Source: Ruminococcus turbiniformis (lineage in GTDB: Bacteria; Bacillota; Clostridia; Lachnospirales; Lachnospiraceae). From it: 64,000 nt of DNA. The stretch spans positions 1-64,000 of the forward strand of contig NZ_JAJEQX010000004.1 of assembly GCF_020687545.1 (NCBI RefSeq). The letters are read 5' to 3'. Each line of letters opens with the position of its first letter. Positions within the stretch are counted from its first letter, which is position 1. This document shows, in pieces, positions 6,698-14,475 of the stretch. A program made the position numbers and the translations under genes. The notes under the pieces are model-generated. The model saw nothing but the letters and a program-made list of their open reading frames with translations, was not told the DNA's origin and searched no databases.

Positions 6698-7350
6698 TTA
6701 TATCGCCCGGAACATTTTCTGTGAAACTGTCCCCTCTCCGTTTATCTTTTCCATTTTCTTCCTGGCATTCTCCAGTTCTTCCACCCGCTTCAACTCATCC
6801 ACGGCATCCTCAAGGCCCAGATGGGTATAGGTGTTCAGCGTTACTCCAATATCGCTATGCCCCATCAGATACTGGAGTGTCTTTGGATTCATGCCTGACT
6901 TCGCCATATTGCTGCAGTAAGTGTGACGGCAGACATGGGGTGTGATATTCGGCATCTGAACCCGGTAAATGTCGTTGTATCGTTTTACCATATGGTTAAA
7001 TCGATGCTCCCAATGCATCGCCACCAACGGAAGGCCCTCTTTATCCGTAAACAGAAAGCCTGTGTATCCGTCCACCACTCTCTCATACCTTGGTGCTTCC
7101 CGGTCCTCGATGATAGCCTGGAAACACCGGAATACGTCTTCGGACATAGGCAGCTTCCTGGTTCCTGCATTGGTTTTCGTTGACAGATACCTTTCTGCCA
7201 GTTCCTCCACTGTCATGTTTTTTCCAGTAGGATTAGATAAAGAATCCAAATCATGGCCGGTCTGCCTATCCAGTTCCCGAAGGGACAGGCAGGGCTTTTC
7301 CCTGCTGGCAGTTTGTCCGTTGGTTCCAACCGCAAATGAAAAACCACCCG
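6698..7350 (-). pseudogene. int: C-terminal part of a tyrosine site-specific integrase
   Basis: The frame carries the catalytic half of a phage/conjugative-element integrase. KTNAGTRKLPMSED is the beta-hairpin with the catalytic Lys region, HVCRHTYCSNMAKSGM the HxxR box, LMGHSDIGVTLNTYTH the GH and the nucleophilic Tyr. The first catalytic Arg region, the core-binding domain and the arm-binding domain are missing. The frame remains open upstream of any start to about 7350-7370 and then meets an unrelated plus-strand gene fragment. It cannot be a complete enzyme, so the element it belonged to is no longer self-mobile from this gene. Confidence 0.8.
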
Positions 7351-7355
7351 TATAA

Positions 7356-7559
7356 GAAAAAGAGAGTTTTTGTGATGACTACATACAAAAAATCCATGAT
7401 GTAACGAAGGGAGAACTCGTTGACACAGCTGTTCTTTATGACTCTGAAGAAAAGGCATTTTATCCGGTTACAGTGGGAACACTGAAAGCAGGTGACTACA
7501 AATACGAAATTGCATATGAAGATGGTGAATATACTGTGAATATTTTGTATGTGAAGTAA
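7356..7559 (+). pseudogene. C-terminal fragment of an unknown protein
   Basis: The plus-strand frame from 7356 to the stop at 7557-7559 reads as a plausible protein end: KGELVDTAVLYDSEEKAFYP, then VGTLKAGDYKYEI and GEYTVNILYVK. It is rich in alternating residues like a beta-strand domain. It has no start and begins where the oppositely oriented integrase remnant ends, so its 5' part was lost at the junction near 7350-7375. The family was not recognised. Confidence 0.5.
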
Positions 7560-7637
7560 GCAATGTATCTATTGTATGTCATGTATTTCATGTTATATAA
7601 TAGTTATTATTAAAAATACCGAGGAGGGATGAATTTT

Positions 7638-7718
7638 ATGTGGGGGAACCGTTTGCTGGACAGTTTCATAGACTGGACATACTCTATGAGACTAGGGTTG
7701 CGGCGTAAAGACCGTTAA
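7638..7718 (+). CDS. Possible 26-residue small protein
   Basis: A strong GAGGAGGG ribosome site lies 9 bases before an ATG that opens a 26-codon frame (MWGNRLLDSFIDWTYSMRLG, ending RRKDR). Its size and basic tail would suit a small membrane-associated peptide. It may also be the residue of a larger gene. It is followed at once by the decayed membrane-protein copy. Confidence 0.3.
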   Translation: MWGNRLLDSFIDWTYSMRLGLRRKDR

Positions 7719-7723
7719 TCAAG

Positions 7724-7916
7724 CGTTCTGTATTGCGGTGTATATTCCACCATCCGCTGAAAATTATAGCCAAGACGGTTACAAACGCTGGTATGCTCAG
7801 AATATGCAGAAAAAGGCAGAGTGGGATGCAAGGAATGCTGCAATCGTGGTAAAGGCAGAGCTTCACAAGAAAGACAGAATGATGCTGATTACTGGCGTAA
7901 TCAATCACGTAGATAA
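7724..7916 (+). pseudogene. Internally deleted, frameshifted copy of the next gene
   Basis: The 5' end matches codons ~5-18 of the gene at 7935 (RSVLRCIFHHPLKII against RSILWCIFHHPLKII). From about 7780 the sequence jumps to match that gene's last ~45 codons (AQNMQKKAEWDARNAA, then after a frame change ERQNDADYWRNQSRR and stop). About 140 codons in between, including both membrane segments, are missing. No start codon is visible for the matching frame. This is a tandem paralogue in decay. Confidence 0.65.
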
Positions 7917-7934
7917 CGAATTGGAGGAATCGAA

Positions 7935-8546
7935 ATGGAAGAACGTTCAATTTTATGGTGTATTTTCCACCACCCTTTAAAAATTATCATCAGGACAGGG
8001 ATTTTTTGGATTGTATTATATGCTGTGATTTACATACTGGGCGCTCTGTCATCTGACGCGGATATGAGCTTTTTAAGCACTGACTTGTACAGATATGGTT
8101 CGCTTGTATTATGCTTTATACTTGCACTTTTGAATGTAAAAAAGACAACAAATGACGAACTGATTCGAGCACAAGCATATCAAAATGTGATGAATAAGTA
8201 CCAGACAAACACACAGACCGCATCCGCACCGACTGGTAAAAAGAAGAAGAAAAAGAGCCTGCTTTTCGGAGCTATGAAATCAATGAATAATTCTATGAAC
8301 AGCAACCTGGAAGGTTTTGCAAATGGAGTCGGTAACGCTTTCATGGGTTCCAGTGGTTCAAACAACACTTCGTATCAGGAAAGGCAGAAAAAGGCTAATC
8401 AGGATGCATGGAATCGCTGGCACGCTCAGGATATGCAGAAAAAAGCGGAATGGGATGCACGAGATGCTGCACTCCGTGGAAAAGACCGGGCAGCTCAGCA
8501 AAGAAGAAATGACGCTGACTACTGGCGCAATCAATCAAAGAGATAA
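7935..8546 (+). CDS. Small membrane protein with charged C-terminal tail, function unknown
   Basis: The product has 203 residues. Two hydrophobic segments (about 20-40 and 51-67) are separated by a short acidic loop. A lysine-rich stretch follows (GKKKKKK near residue 100), then a Ser/Asn/Gly-rich linker and a highly charged helix (QDAWNRWHAQDMQKKAEWDA, then RDAALRGKDRAAQQRRNDAD). The tail is likely cytosolic and could form a coiled coil or bind nucleic acid. A GGAGG site precedes the ATG at 7935. A decayed copy lies immediately upstream, so the family tends to duplicate in tandem. No family was recognised. Confidence 0.6.
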   Translation: MEERSILWCIFHHPLKIIIRTGIFWIVLYAVIYILGALSSDADMSFLSTDLYRYGSLVLCFILALLNVKKTTNDELIRAQAYQNVMNKYQTNTQTASAPTGKKKKKKSLLFGAMKSMNNSMNSNLEGFANGVGNAFMGSSGSNNTSYQERQKKANQDAWNRWHAQDMQKKAEWDARDAALRGKDRAAQQRRNDADYWRNQSKR

Positions 8547-8616
8547 CATGAAGATATTATCTTCTTGTTTTTCAGAATATTTTCATTTAAAAAAATAAAA
8601 GGCACGTTGAAGCAAA

Positions 8617-8666
8617 GGAAAAGACTGCCTGCCAGTTATTTATTTAACTGATAGACAGTCTTTTCC
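8617..8666. terminator. Bidirectional terminator-like hairpin
   Basis: GGAAAAGACTG and CAGTCTTTTCC pair, with a second inner pairing (AGTTA/TAACT), between the converging genes ending at 8546 and 8636. The left arm's complement supplies T-rich flanks in both directions. It overlaps the stop codon and last codons of the minus-strand gene. Confidence 0.55.
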
Positions 8667-8983
8667 CCTCTTTTCTCCTCCCGGATCATTTTCTGCCGGA
8701 CCATATACGGCAAAATGGAATCGAGGAATTTATTAGGTTCGGTTACTCCGATCTGTTCTTTTGAAAATGGCTGGCGGGCAGTCAGTTCTTTCACGAACGG
8801 CTCCAGTTCTTTTCTCGTCAGCGGGCCGCTTTTTTTCAGTGCCTTCTTTACTCTGGAAATGCCTTTGGCGCTGAGCATATTGGAAAGATCCTGCTTCTGG
8901 CGCATGGCGCGCCACATTCCCCAGACATAGAGGATTGCCGTGGCCAGGGCAAACAGAAGTACAAATGGAATATATTGAAGCAT
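8636..8983 (-). CDS. Membrane-anchored protein with winged-helix-like domain, unknown function
   Basis: The product has 115 residues. Residues 3-25 are a single membrane segment (IPFVLLFALATAILYVWGMW). The rest looks like a small winged helix: GISRVKKALKKSGPLTRKEL, then PNKFLDSILPYMVRQKMIRE and the strand-like KTVYQL. The ATG overlaps the stop of the PqqD-like gene upstream (TAATG), which indicates translational coupling and probably a joint function. No enzyme motif is visible. The family was not recognised. Confidence 0.6.
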   Translation of the reverse strand: MLQYIPFVLLFALATAILYVWGMWRAMRQKQDLSNMLSAKGISRVKKALKKSGPLTRKELEPFVKELTARQPFSKEQIGVTEPNKFLDSILPYMVRQKMIREEKRGEKTVYQLNK

Positions 8984-9336
8984 TACCGTTTCTTCGCTCC
9001 TTTCCAGTGAATCAGGTTATTGTCGCGCAGGATTTCCAGAAATTTGATCAGCCTTGACAATGACTTTTCCTTCCCGGGAAATTTTTCATCAAACTCTTTT
9101 GAAAGCTGATGTACATCCTTCTGTCCGTCAATTGCAAGCCAGACAAAGCTGCCGAGCTCATCCATCTTAATATCACTGATTCTCGGACGGTGGAATATTT
9201 TCTGAGCGATCCGGTTGTGAAATCCCTTCCACTCGATAAACAAAGTGACCATGCCGTCCTCCGCGGTTTCGTATTCAATTCCCGGATTTTTCTCCGGAAT
9301 ATAATCCAGATAATTTTTACTGATTTTTTTGCTCAT
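8983..9336 (-). CDS. PqqD-like small protein
   Basis: The product has 117 residues. The central ISDIKMDELGSFVWLAIDGQ, followed by VHQLSKEFDEKF and RLIKFLEILRDNNLI, fits the PqqD fold (LDxxGxxVWxxIDGxxTVxxL). In peptide-modification systems that fold binds a leader peptide (RiPP recognition element). No radical-SAM enzyme, precursor peptide or protease lies nearby, so a RiPP pathway is not supported. Stand-alone PqqD-like proteins of unknown role are common in Lachnospiraceae. It is translationally coupled to the membrane winged-helix protein that follows. Confidence 0.7.
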   Translation of the reverse strand: MSKKISKNYLDYIPEKNPGIEYETAEDGMVTLFIEWKGFHNRIAQKIFHRPRISDIKMDELGSFVWLAIDGQKDVHQLSKEFDEKFPGKEKSLSRLIKFLEILRDNNLIHWKGAKKR

Positions 9337-9381
9337 GATTTTTAGAGACGCCCTCTCCTTTTCCTTACACTCGGCTCACAC

Positions 9382-9469
9382 CCGGGGCTCCCATGAGAGC
9401 CCCGGTACGGCCTGCTGACCACAAAGTATCATACCGCTGGAAGAAACAGCCTGCAGGATACAGGCTGTT
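9382..9469 (-). terminator. Two hairpins after the oligopeptide transporter gene
   Basis: A hairpin with arms AACAGCCTG/CAGGCTGTT (9445-9469) lies 46 bases past the transporter stop and is followed on the minus strand by a short pyrimidine run (TCTTCC). A second GC-rich hairpin (CCGGGGCTC/GAGCCCCGG, 9382-9405) lies between it and the PqqD-like gene. The first probably ends the transporter message; neither has a strong T-run. Confidence 0.45.
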
Positions 9470-9514
9470 ACCGCGCCGGTTATCCGGCTTCCGCAATTAT
9501 GCAGAATTTCCTGC

Positions 9515-11404
9515 TTATTTTGATTTCTTCATGCATACTCTGTACAGGTAAGCCAGAAGGAAGATAAAGATAACCAGACTGACAATCTGAGGAACCGAGA
9601 TATTCAGTTTTGCAGCCACATCGATTGCAGAATCCACTTCAAGAACTGCGAGAACTGCGAGAACAATACCCATGATACCCTCTCCGGCGATCATACCGGA
9701 AGTAAAGAGAACTCCTCTGTCTGCACGATCTTTCTTCTCCTCGTCCGTACCTTTGATCTTCTCAACGATAAAGCGGACAACGCCGCCTGCCATAATACCC
9801 GCACTTAAGCTGAACGGAAGATACATGCCAACTGCGAACGGCATTACCGGAACTTTCAGAATTTCAACAGTAATTGCCACAAAGACTCCGATAAAGATCA
9901 GAGCCCACGGCAGATCTGCATTCATGATACCTTCCACGAGCATCTTCATCATAGTAGCCTGAGCAGCCGGAATCTCCTCGCCGCCGTAGCCCCAAGCCTC
10001 ATTCAGCAGGTAAAGAACCCCTCCAATTGCTGCTGCGGACACAACAACACCGATCATCTCAGCAAGCTGCTGGTTCCTCGGTGTAGCACCTACGATGAAA
10101 CCGGTCTTCAAATCCTGTGATGTATCTCCCGCAATCGCAGCGATAATACAGATAACGCCTCCGATTGCGATAGCGCCTACCATACCTGTCGTGCCGTCTG
10201 TTCCTGTAGCTTTCAGGACCAGTGTTGCAATGATCAGCGTAGCGATCGCCATACCGGATACCGGGTTGTTGGAAGAACCGATCAGACCGACCATACGTGA
10301 AGATACGGATGCAAAGAAGAATCCGAAGATCACGATGAGCAGTGAGCCGAACGGGCTTACCGGGAATGTCGGGATGATCCAGATCAGAATAACGATGGCT
10401 GCAAGGATAACGAGCAGCACCGGCATCGGAAGATCCCGCTGTGTACGCAGTGAATTCTCCTGTGCGTGCTTTCTGCTCATACTTGCCATTGCCTGTTTAA
10501 ATGTCCGGATAATCAGCGGGAAAGTCTTGATCAGACTGATAATACCGCCTGTTGCCACAGCACCAGCACCGATATATTTGATGTAATTGCCCCAAATGTC
10601 ATCGGGCGCCATAGTGGAAATCGGATCTGTACCCGGGAAGATCGTAGCATCTCCGCCGAACAGAGCGATCGCCGGCATAAGTACGAACCAGCTCAAAGCA
10701 CCGCCGGCAAGCATATAACTTGCAATCTTAGGTCCGCAGATAAATCCGACACCGGCAAGCGAAGGAAGTACCTGGATACCGATCTGTGAACCGGCATAAC
10801 CTTTGAATGCATAGCCGATCTCGCTCGGGAAAAGTTTTAATCCGTCGGCGACAAATTTATAAAATGCCGCAATTCCGAGTCCTGTGAAGACTGTACCGGC
10901 TTTAGCGCCGCCTTCTTCACCCGCGAGAAGTACTTCTGCGCATGCAGTTCCCTCCGGAAACGGAAGGGTTCCGTGTTCTTCAACGACAAGAGCCTGACGA
11001 AGCGGAACCATGAAGCATACGCCCAGGAGACCGCCGAACAGAGCGATAAAGAAAATTGTTATCATGCTCGGGAATTCGATCTTGCCTTCCTCTGCCCACA
11101 GGAATAATGCAGGAAGTGTAAAGATCGCTCCTGCTGCCAGAGACTCACCAGCAGATCCGATTGTCTGCACAATGTTGTTTTCGAGAATGGAATCTCTGCG
11201 GAGGATCACACGGATAATTCCCATTGAGATAACTGCCGCCGGAATAGAAGCGGAAATTGTCATGCCAACGAGGAGTCCGAGATATGCATTCGCTGCACCG
11301 AATACAACCGCAAGGATGATACCAATCACGATGGATGTGACCGTAAATTCCGGAACGACTTTGTCTGCAGGAATATACGGTTTGAACTCATTCTTGTTGT
11401 CCAT
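9515..11404 (-). CDS. OPT-family oligopeptide transporter
   Basis: The 629-residue integral membrane protein has about 14-16 hydrophobic segments. The N-terminal VTSIVIGIILAVVFGAANAY, the GMTISASIPAAVISMGI segment and the repeated IGxA/GxxP-rich helices are typical of the prokaryotic OPT superfamily. That family imports oligopeptides, iron-siderophore or metal-chelate compounds using a proton gradient. The substrate cannot be told. The start at 11404 is favoured over the ATG at 11413: the AAAGGA site abuts the upstream ATG but stands 9 bases from the second. The gene stands alone, with a terminator-like hairpin downstream. Confidence 0.85.
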   Translation of the reverse strand: MDNKNEFKPYIPADKVVPEFTVTSIVIGIILAVVFGAANAYLGLLVGMTISASIPAAVISMGIIRVILRRDSILENNIVQTIGSAGESLAAGAIFTLPALFLWAEEGKIEFPSMITIFFIALFGGLLGVCFMVPLRQALVVEEHGTLPFPEGTACAEVLLAGEEGGAKAGTVFTGLGIAAFYKFVADGLKLFPSEIGYAFKGYAGSQIGIQVLPSLAGVGFICGPKIASYMLAGGALSWFVLMPAIALFGGDATIFPGTDPISTMAPDDIWGNYIKYIGAGAVATGGIISLIKTFPLIIRTFKQAMASMSRKHAQENSLRTQRDLPMPVLLVILAAIVILIWIIPTFPVSPFGSLLIVIFGFFFASVSSRMVGLIGSSNNPVSGMAIATLIIATLVLKATGTDGTTGMVGAIAIGGVICIIAAIAGDTSQDLKTGFIVGATPRNQQLAEMIGVVVSAAAIGGVLYLLNEAWGYGGEEIPAAQATMMKMLVEGIMNADLPWALIFIGVFVAITVEILKVPVMPFAVGMYLPFSLSAGIMAGGVVRFIVEKIKGTDEEKKDRADRGVLFTSGMIAGEGIMGIVLAVLAVLEVDSAIDVAAKLNISVPQIVSLVIFIFLLAYLYRVCMKKSK

Positions 11405-11512
11405 GATGTTCATTCCTTTCTGATATTTTTTTAACGACTTCTTAACGCAGTCCAGACCATTATATCACGTTACTCTGATAAAAAGAAGAAGAAAATTAAT
11501 TATATTAAAAAA

Positions 11513-11545
11513 AAGATGCAGGAGCTTTTCCTACTCCTGCATCTT
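11513..11545 (-). terminator. Strong intrinsic terminator of the NifX/FKBP fusion gene
   Basis: AAGATGCAGGAG and CTCCTGCATCTT form a perfect 12-base stem with a 9-base loop, followed on the minus strand by a run of T (complement of 11506-11512). It lies 35 bases after the stop. Confidence 0.85.
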
Positions 11546-11580
11546 CTCAAGCCGGTATTTTTTTATGATCCGGATTCTGC

Positions 11581-12456
11581 TCATTTTACTTCTACCAGTT
11601 CGATCCGGAAGTTCAGCTCTTTGCCTGCCATCTCGTGGTTGGCATCAAACGTAATCGTTGTCTCTTCTTTTGCTGTCACTTTCACAGGGAAGGGCTGTCC
11701 ATACTGGTTGGAAAGATAAACCTGCTGTCCGACGGTGAGATCTTCCGAGCCGGGAAGCTGTGAGATCTCCACTGTGAAGATGGCATTCGGATCCGGCATC
11801 CCGTAAGCTTCCTCCGGCATCAGGTGTACATCAACAACCTGGCCCACTTCCATATCCGCTACAGCCGCGTCGAATCCCCGGATCATCTGTCCTGCGCCGC
11901 AGACAAACTCCAGCGGTTCCCCGCGGTCATAGGAAGAGTCAAACTGTGTGCCGTCGTTGAACGTTCCTCTGTAGTGCGTCCGGCATGTCTTTCCCACGTT
12001 GCGTCCTGTAAGAGCCGGTGCTGCGCCGCATCCGCCTCCGCAGCCTGATCCGCAGGAATGGCCGTCCTCGTGATGTCCGCAGGAGTGTCCGTCTCCGTGG
12101 TCGCCGCAGCTGTGTCCGTCCTCATGATGGTGGTCACAGTTCGCCCCTGTAGAGACAAGCTCTCCTTTTAAATATGCTTCCACTGCCTGGTCTGCATCGC
12201 CCTGTGCGCCGGCGCAGAGCTCAACTCCCGCCTCTGCAAGTGCAGCCTGTGCGCCTCCTCCGATGCCTCCGCAGATCAGCACGTCTACGTTCTGTTCTGA
12301 CAGAAGTCCCGCCAGAGCACCGTGTCCGGCTCCGTTGGAGCCGATGACCTCGCTGGAAACGATCTTGTTGTCTTCCACTTCATACACTTTGAAAAACTCG
12401 GTTTTTCCAAAGTGCTGGAAAATATTCCCGTTGTCGTAAGTTACTGCTATTTTCAT
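11581..12456 (-). CDS. NifX-like domain fused to a SlyD-type FKBP, with His/Cys-rich linker
   Basis: The product has 291 residues and three parts. Residues 1-~100 form a dinitrogenase-cofactor-like domain (NifX/NifB C-terminal type: MKIAVTYDNGNIFQHFGKTE, then CGGIGGGAQAALAEAGV). Residues ~105-146 are a linker with three near-repeats around DGHSCG and a C/G-rich end, a likely metal-binding segment. Residues ~150-291 form an FKBP prolyl isomerase of the SlyD/short type (YRGTFNDGTQFDSSYDRGEP, then FVCGAGQMIRGFDAAV and EEAYG), with an inserted-flap chaperone domain. SlyD itself has a His/Cys tail that handles nickel, so a metal delivery or maturation role is plausible. No nitrogenase gene is present. 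It is a single-gene transcript with its own terminator. Confidence 0.8.
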   Translation of the reverse strand: MKIAVTYDNGNIFQHFGKTEFFKVYEVEDNKIVSSEVIGSNGAGHGALAGLLSEQNVDVLICGGIGGGAQAALAEAGVELCAGAQGDADQAVEAYLKGELVSTGANCDHHHEDGHSCGDHGDGHSCGHHEDGHSCGSGCGGGCGAAPALTGRNVGKTCRTHYRGTFNDGTQFDSSYDRGEPLEFVCGAGQMIRGFDAAVADMEVGQVVDVHLMPEEAYGMPDPNAIFTVEISQLPGSEDLTVGQQVYLSNQYGQPFPVKVTAKEETTITFDANHEMAGKELNFRIELVEVK

Positions 12457-12585
12457 TTTCTGGTTCCTCCTCTTTTGCGTCTGTTCCGATCAGACGCCCG
12501 CAGGCCTATTCTATCACATACGTGCGGCTTTTTGAAGAGGATTTCTTTTGCGGAAAACGTTGTTCATCTGATTACACAAAGAGTC

Positions 12586-12712
12586 TCATTTTTTAAACTG
12601 CTTTATGAGCCACTTATGAACCAGTTCCGGCCACATTGCAATCTCCTCATCGGGTTCGCCGGGCGCCTGGATCTGCCGGATGTTTTCAAAATAAATGCGT
12701 GTATAATCCCCA
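12586..12712 (-). other. Coding-like tail after the metallophosphoesterase, in another frame
   Basis: Past the phosphoesterase stop, a different frame reads CRDGDYTRIYFENIRQIQAP and ends MWPELVHKWLIKQFKK with a stop at 12586. It has no start of its own. It could be the original C-terminal end of the phosphoesterase, separated by a one-base frameshift near 12713-12725, or a chance open frame. Confidence 0.35.
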
Positions 12713-13453
12713 TCACGGCAGCACAGCCGCCGGGTGAAAACCAAGATAATCCCCAGATACAAGCATGTAATTGATCCCGTGGAACATCCCCCGGATGCTG
12801 TCGCCGAACCGGCGTTCTCCGTGGCAGTGCGAATACACAACCGCAGTGACGCCGTACTCTTCCGCAATCTCGGTGAAGGGGGATGTCTCCTCGAGAATAT
12901 TCGTCGGCGGATAGTGAAGGAACATGATATATTTCCGGTATCCCGCCGCTTCAGCCTGACGAAACGACTCCCGCAGCCGTTCTATTTCCCTGGCGACAAG
13001 CTTTTTCGCGTGCTCCTCTCTCGCTTCATCCCATCCGGTAATATTTCCCCACGGATCCAGATAAAAGGGGCCCTCAAAAGTATAGCCCTTTGTTCCGACA
13101 AGCGCATATTCCCCGTATGAAGCAAAATTATTCTGAAGGAAAAAGAGCCGGCCTTTATATTCTTCATTCAGGCGCTCCGTCTTCTTCGCGTCCCAGAACA
13201 TGTCGTGGTTGCCCCGCAGAAGGATCTTCCGCCCGGGAAGCCGTTCAATAAAGGCGAGATCCTCCCGGCACTCCTCAAGCTTTCTGCCCCAGGAGTGATC
13301 CCCGGTGAATACCAGAGTATCCTCCGGTTTTACGGTTTTGTTTACATATTTCTCAATTTTACGTTCATGATGCTTCCAGACTCTCCCGAATCGATCCATC
13401 GATTTATCTGTCTGAAAACTCAGGTGCAGGTCTCCCAGTGCGTACAGTGCCAT
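12713..13453 (-). CDS. Calcineurin-like metallophosphoesterase
   Basis: The product has 246 residues. The di-metal motifs are in order: GDLHL (residues 7-11), FTGDHSWG (D-x-S replacing the usual GDxxD/GDxx), GNHD (about 80-83), LHYPP and the C-terminal SHCHGERRF (GHxH-like). Members hydrolyse phosphomonoesters or diesters; the substrate is unknown. The protein ends GFHPAAVLP, and a coding-like tail follows in another frame (12586-12712). The gene is transcribed with the minus-strand neighbours but a 40-base gap separates it from the next gene. Confidence 0.8.
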   Translation of the reverse strand: MALYALGDLHLSFQTDKSMDRFGRVWKHHERKIEKYVNKTVKPEDTLVFTGDHSWGRKLEECREDLAFIERLPGRKILLRGNHDMFWDAKKTERLNEEYKGRLFFLQNNFASYGEYALVGTKGYTFEGPFYLDPWGNITGWDEAREEHAKKLVAREIERLRESFRQAEAAGYRKYIMFLHYPPTNILEETSPFTEIAEEYGVTAVVYSHCHGERRFGDSIRGMFHGINYMLVSGDYLGFHPAAVLP

Positions 13454-13493
13454 TACTATTTCCTTTCACCTTACATGCTTCTATCGGGATATT

Positions 13494-13844
13494 TTACTTT
13501 CTCAGAATTTTTTCCATTGTCTTTCCTTTTGCCAGCTCGTCCACAAGCTTGTCCAGATACCGGATCTGCTTCATCAGAGGATCCTCGATCGTTTCCAGCT
13601 TCACTCCGCAGACACTCCCCTTAATCAGAGATGCGTTCGGGTTGATCTCCGGCGCGTTTCTGAAAAAATCACCGTAGGTGATGTCGCCCTCCATCATCTC
13701 TTCGATCTCCCGGGCTGTGTATCCGGTCAGCCATGATGTCACTTCAAAAACCTCTTCTTTTGCTCTGTTTTTCCGCTCTGCCTTCTGGATCAGATAAGGG
13801 TACATTTTTGAAAATTTCATGGAGAATACTTTTTCATTTTCCAT
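13494..13844 (-). CDS. DUF2200-family protein
   Basis: The product has 116 residues. The conserved DUF2200 blocks are all visible: MKFSKMYPYLIQKAERKNRA, then TSWLTGY, GDFFRNAPEINPN, IKGSVCGV and the C-terminal DPLMKQIRYLDKLVDELAKG. The family is cytosolic with no assigned biochemical role. The start at 13844 has GGAGG 8 bases before it. The frame is open further upstream into the preceding phosphatase gene, but that would lack a ribosome site. Confidence 0.85.
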   Translation of the reverse strand: MENEKVFSMKFSKMYPYLIQKAERKNRAKEEVFEVTSWLTGYTAREIEEMMEGDITYGDFFRNAPEINPNASLIKGSVCGVKLETIEDPLMKQIRYLDKLVDELAKGKTMEKILRK

Positions 13845-13887
13845 CTGCGCTTCCTCCGATTTCGATCTTTTTCCTGTCCTGCTCTCC

Positions 13888-14439
13888 TCACTGCTCCCCG
13901 GGGAATTCATATTTAAGCACTTCGCAGTTCTTCACCCCGAATGCCGCATACTCCTCGTTTGTCATATCTGTAAAATACGACTGGACAACGCGGGCGATGC
14001 CGTTGTGCGCCACAAGAATGTATGTCTTTTTGTCAGATTCTTTTCTTATATCATCGAGAAGATTATAAATTCTCTGAGCCAGCTGAAGTGTGGACTCACC
14101 ATTCCCGTTCCGGCAGGCGAACATTTCTTTCGCTTTCTTAAAGTCTGCTCCGTCTCTTGGCGTAGACTCCCACTTCCCGAAATTCTGTTCTGTCAGGCGC
14201 GGCTCCACGCGGGCCGGTATCCCGGTGACCTCGGAAATGTGCCTTGCCGTCTCCGCCGCACGGATCAGCGGTGAATAAAGGATTTCATCCGCATGGATTT
14301 TCTCTTCCAGAATCTTCTTTCCGGTCTCAATCGCCTGCTGGTGGCCGTACTCTGTAAGGGCGATGTCCGTGGCTCCGCAGATCTTATTTTCCACATTCCA
14401 CACAGTCTGACCATGTCTTACAAAATAAAAATGTCCCAT
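13888..14439 (-). CDS. Histidine phosphatase (phosphoglycerate-mutase-like)
   Basis: The product has 183 residues. The phospho-accepting RHG is at residues 8-10 (FVRHGQTVWN). The second part of the pocket is SPLIRAAETAR with its Arg, EQNFGKWE gives the proton donor region, and VAHNGIAR carries the second catalytic His. The length and the ALTEYGHQQA motif place it with cobalamin-type and general small-molecule phosphatases (CobC/GpmB-like); the substrate is uncertain. It is followed by DUF2200 on the same strand. Confidence 0.85.
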   Translation of the reverse strand: MGHFYFVRHGQTVWNVENKICGATDIALTEYGHQQAIETGKKILEEKIHADEILYSPLIRAAETARHISEVTGIPARVEPRLTEQNFGKWESTPRDGADFKKAKEMFACRNGNGESTLQLAQRIYNLLDDIRKESDKKTYILVAHNGIARVVQSYFTDMTNEEYAAFGVKNCEVLKYEFPGEQ

Positions 14440-14475
14440 AATTCAATATCCCTTTGAACTGTCCAAATTTTTGAA

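Noticed and set aside
8983-9336. RiPP biosynthetic cluster based on the PqqD-like protein
   Set aside because: No radical-SAM enzyme, precursor peptide, protease or exporter typical of such clusters is adjacent; the neighbouring OPT transporter is a separate single-gene unit.
9337-9514. Small RNA gene between the PqqD-like and transporter genes
   Set aside because: Two hairpins are present but no promoter is evident; transcript ends are the simpler reading.
11581-12456. Evidence for a nitrogenase system from the NifX-like domain
   Set aside because: No nif structural or cofactor genes are in the window and this domain family is widespread outside nitrogen fixation.
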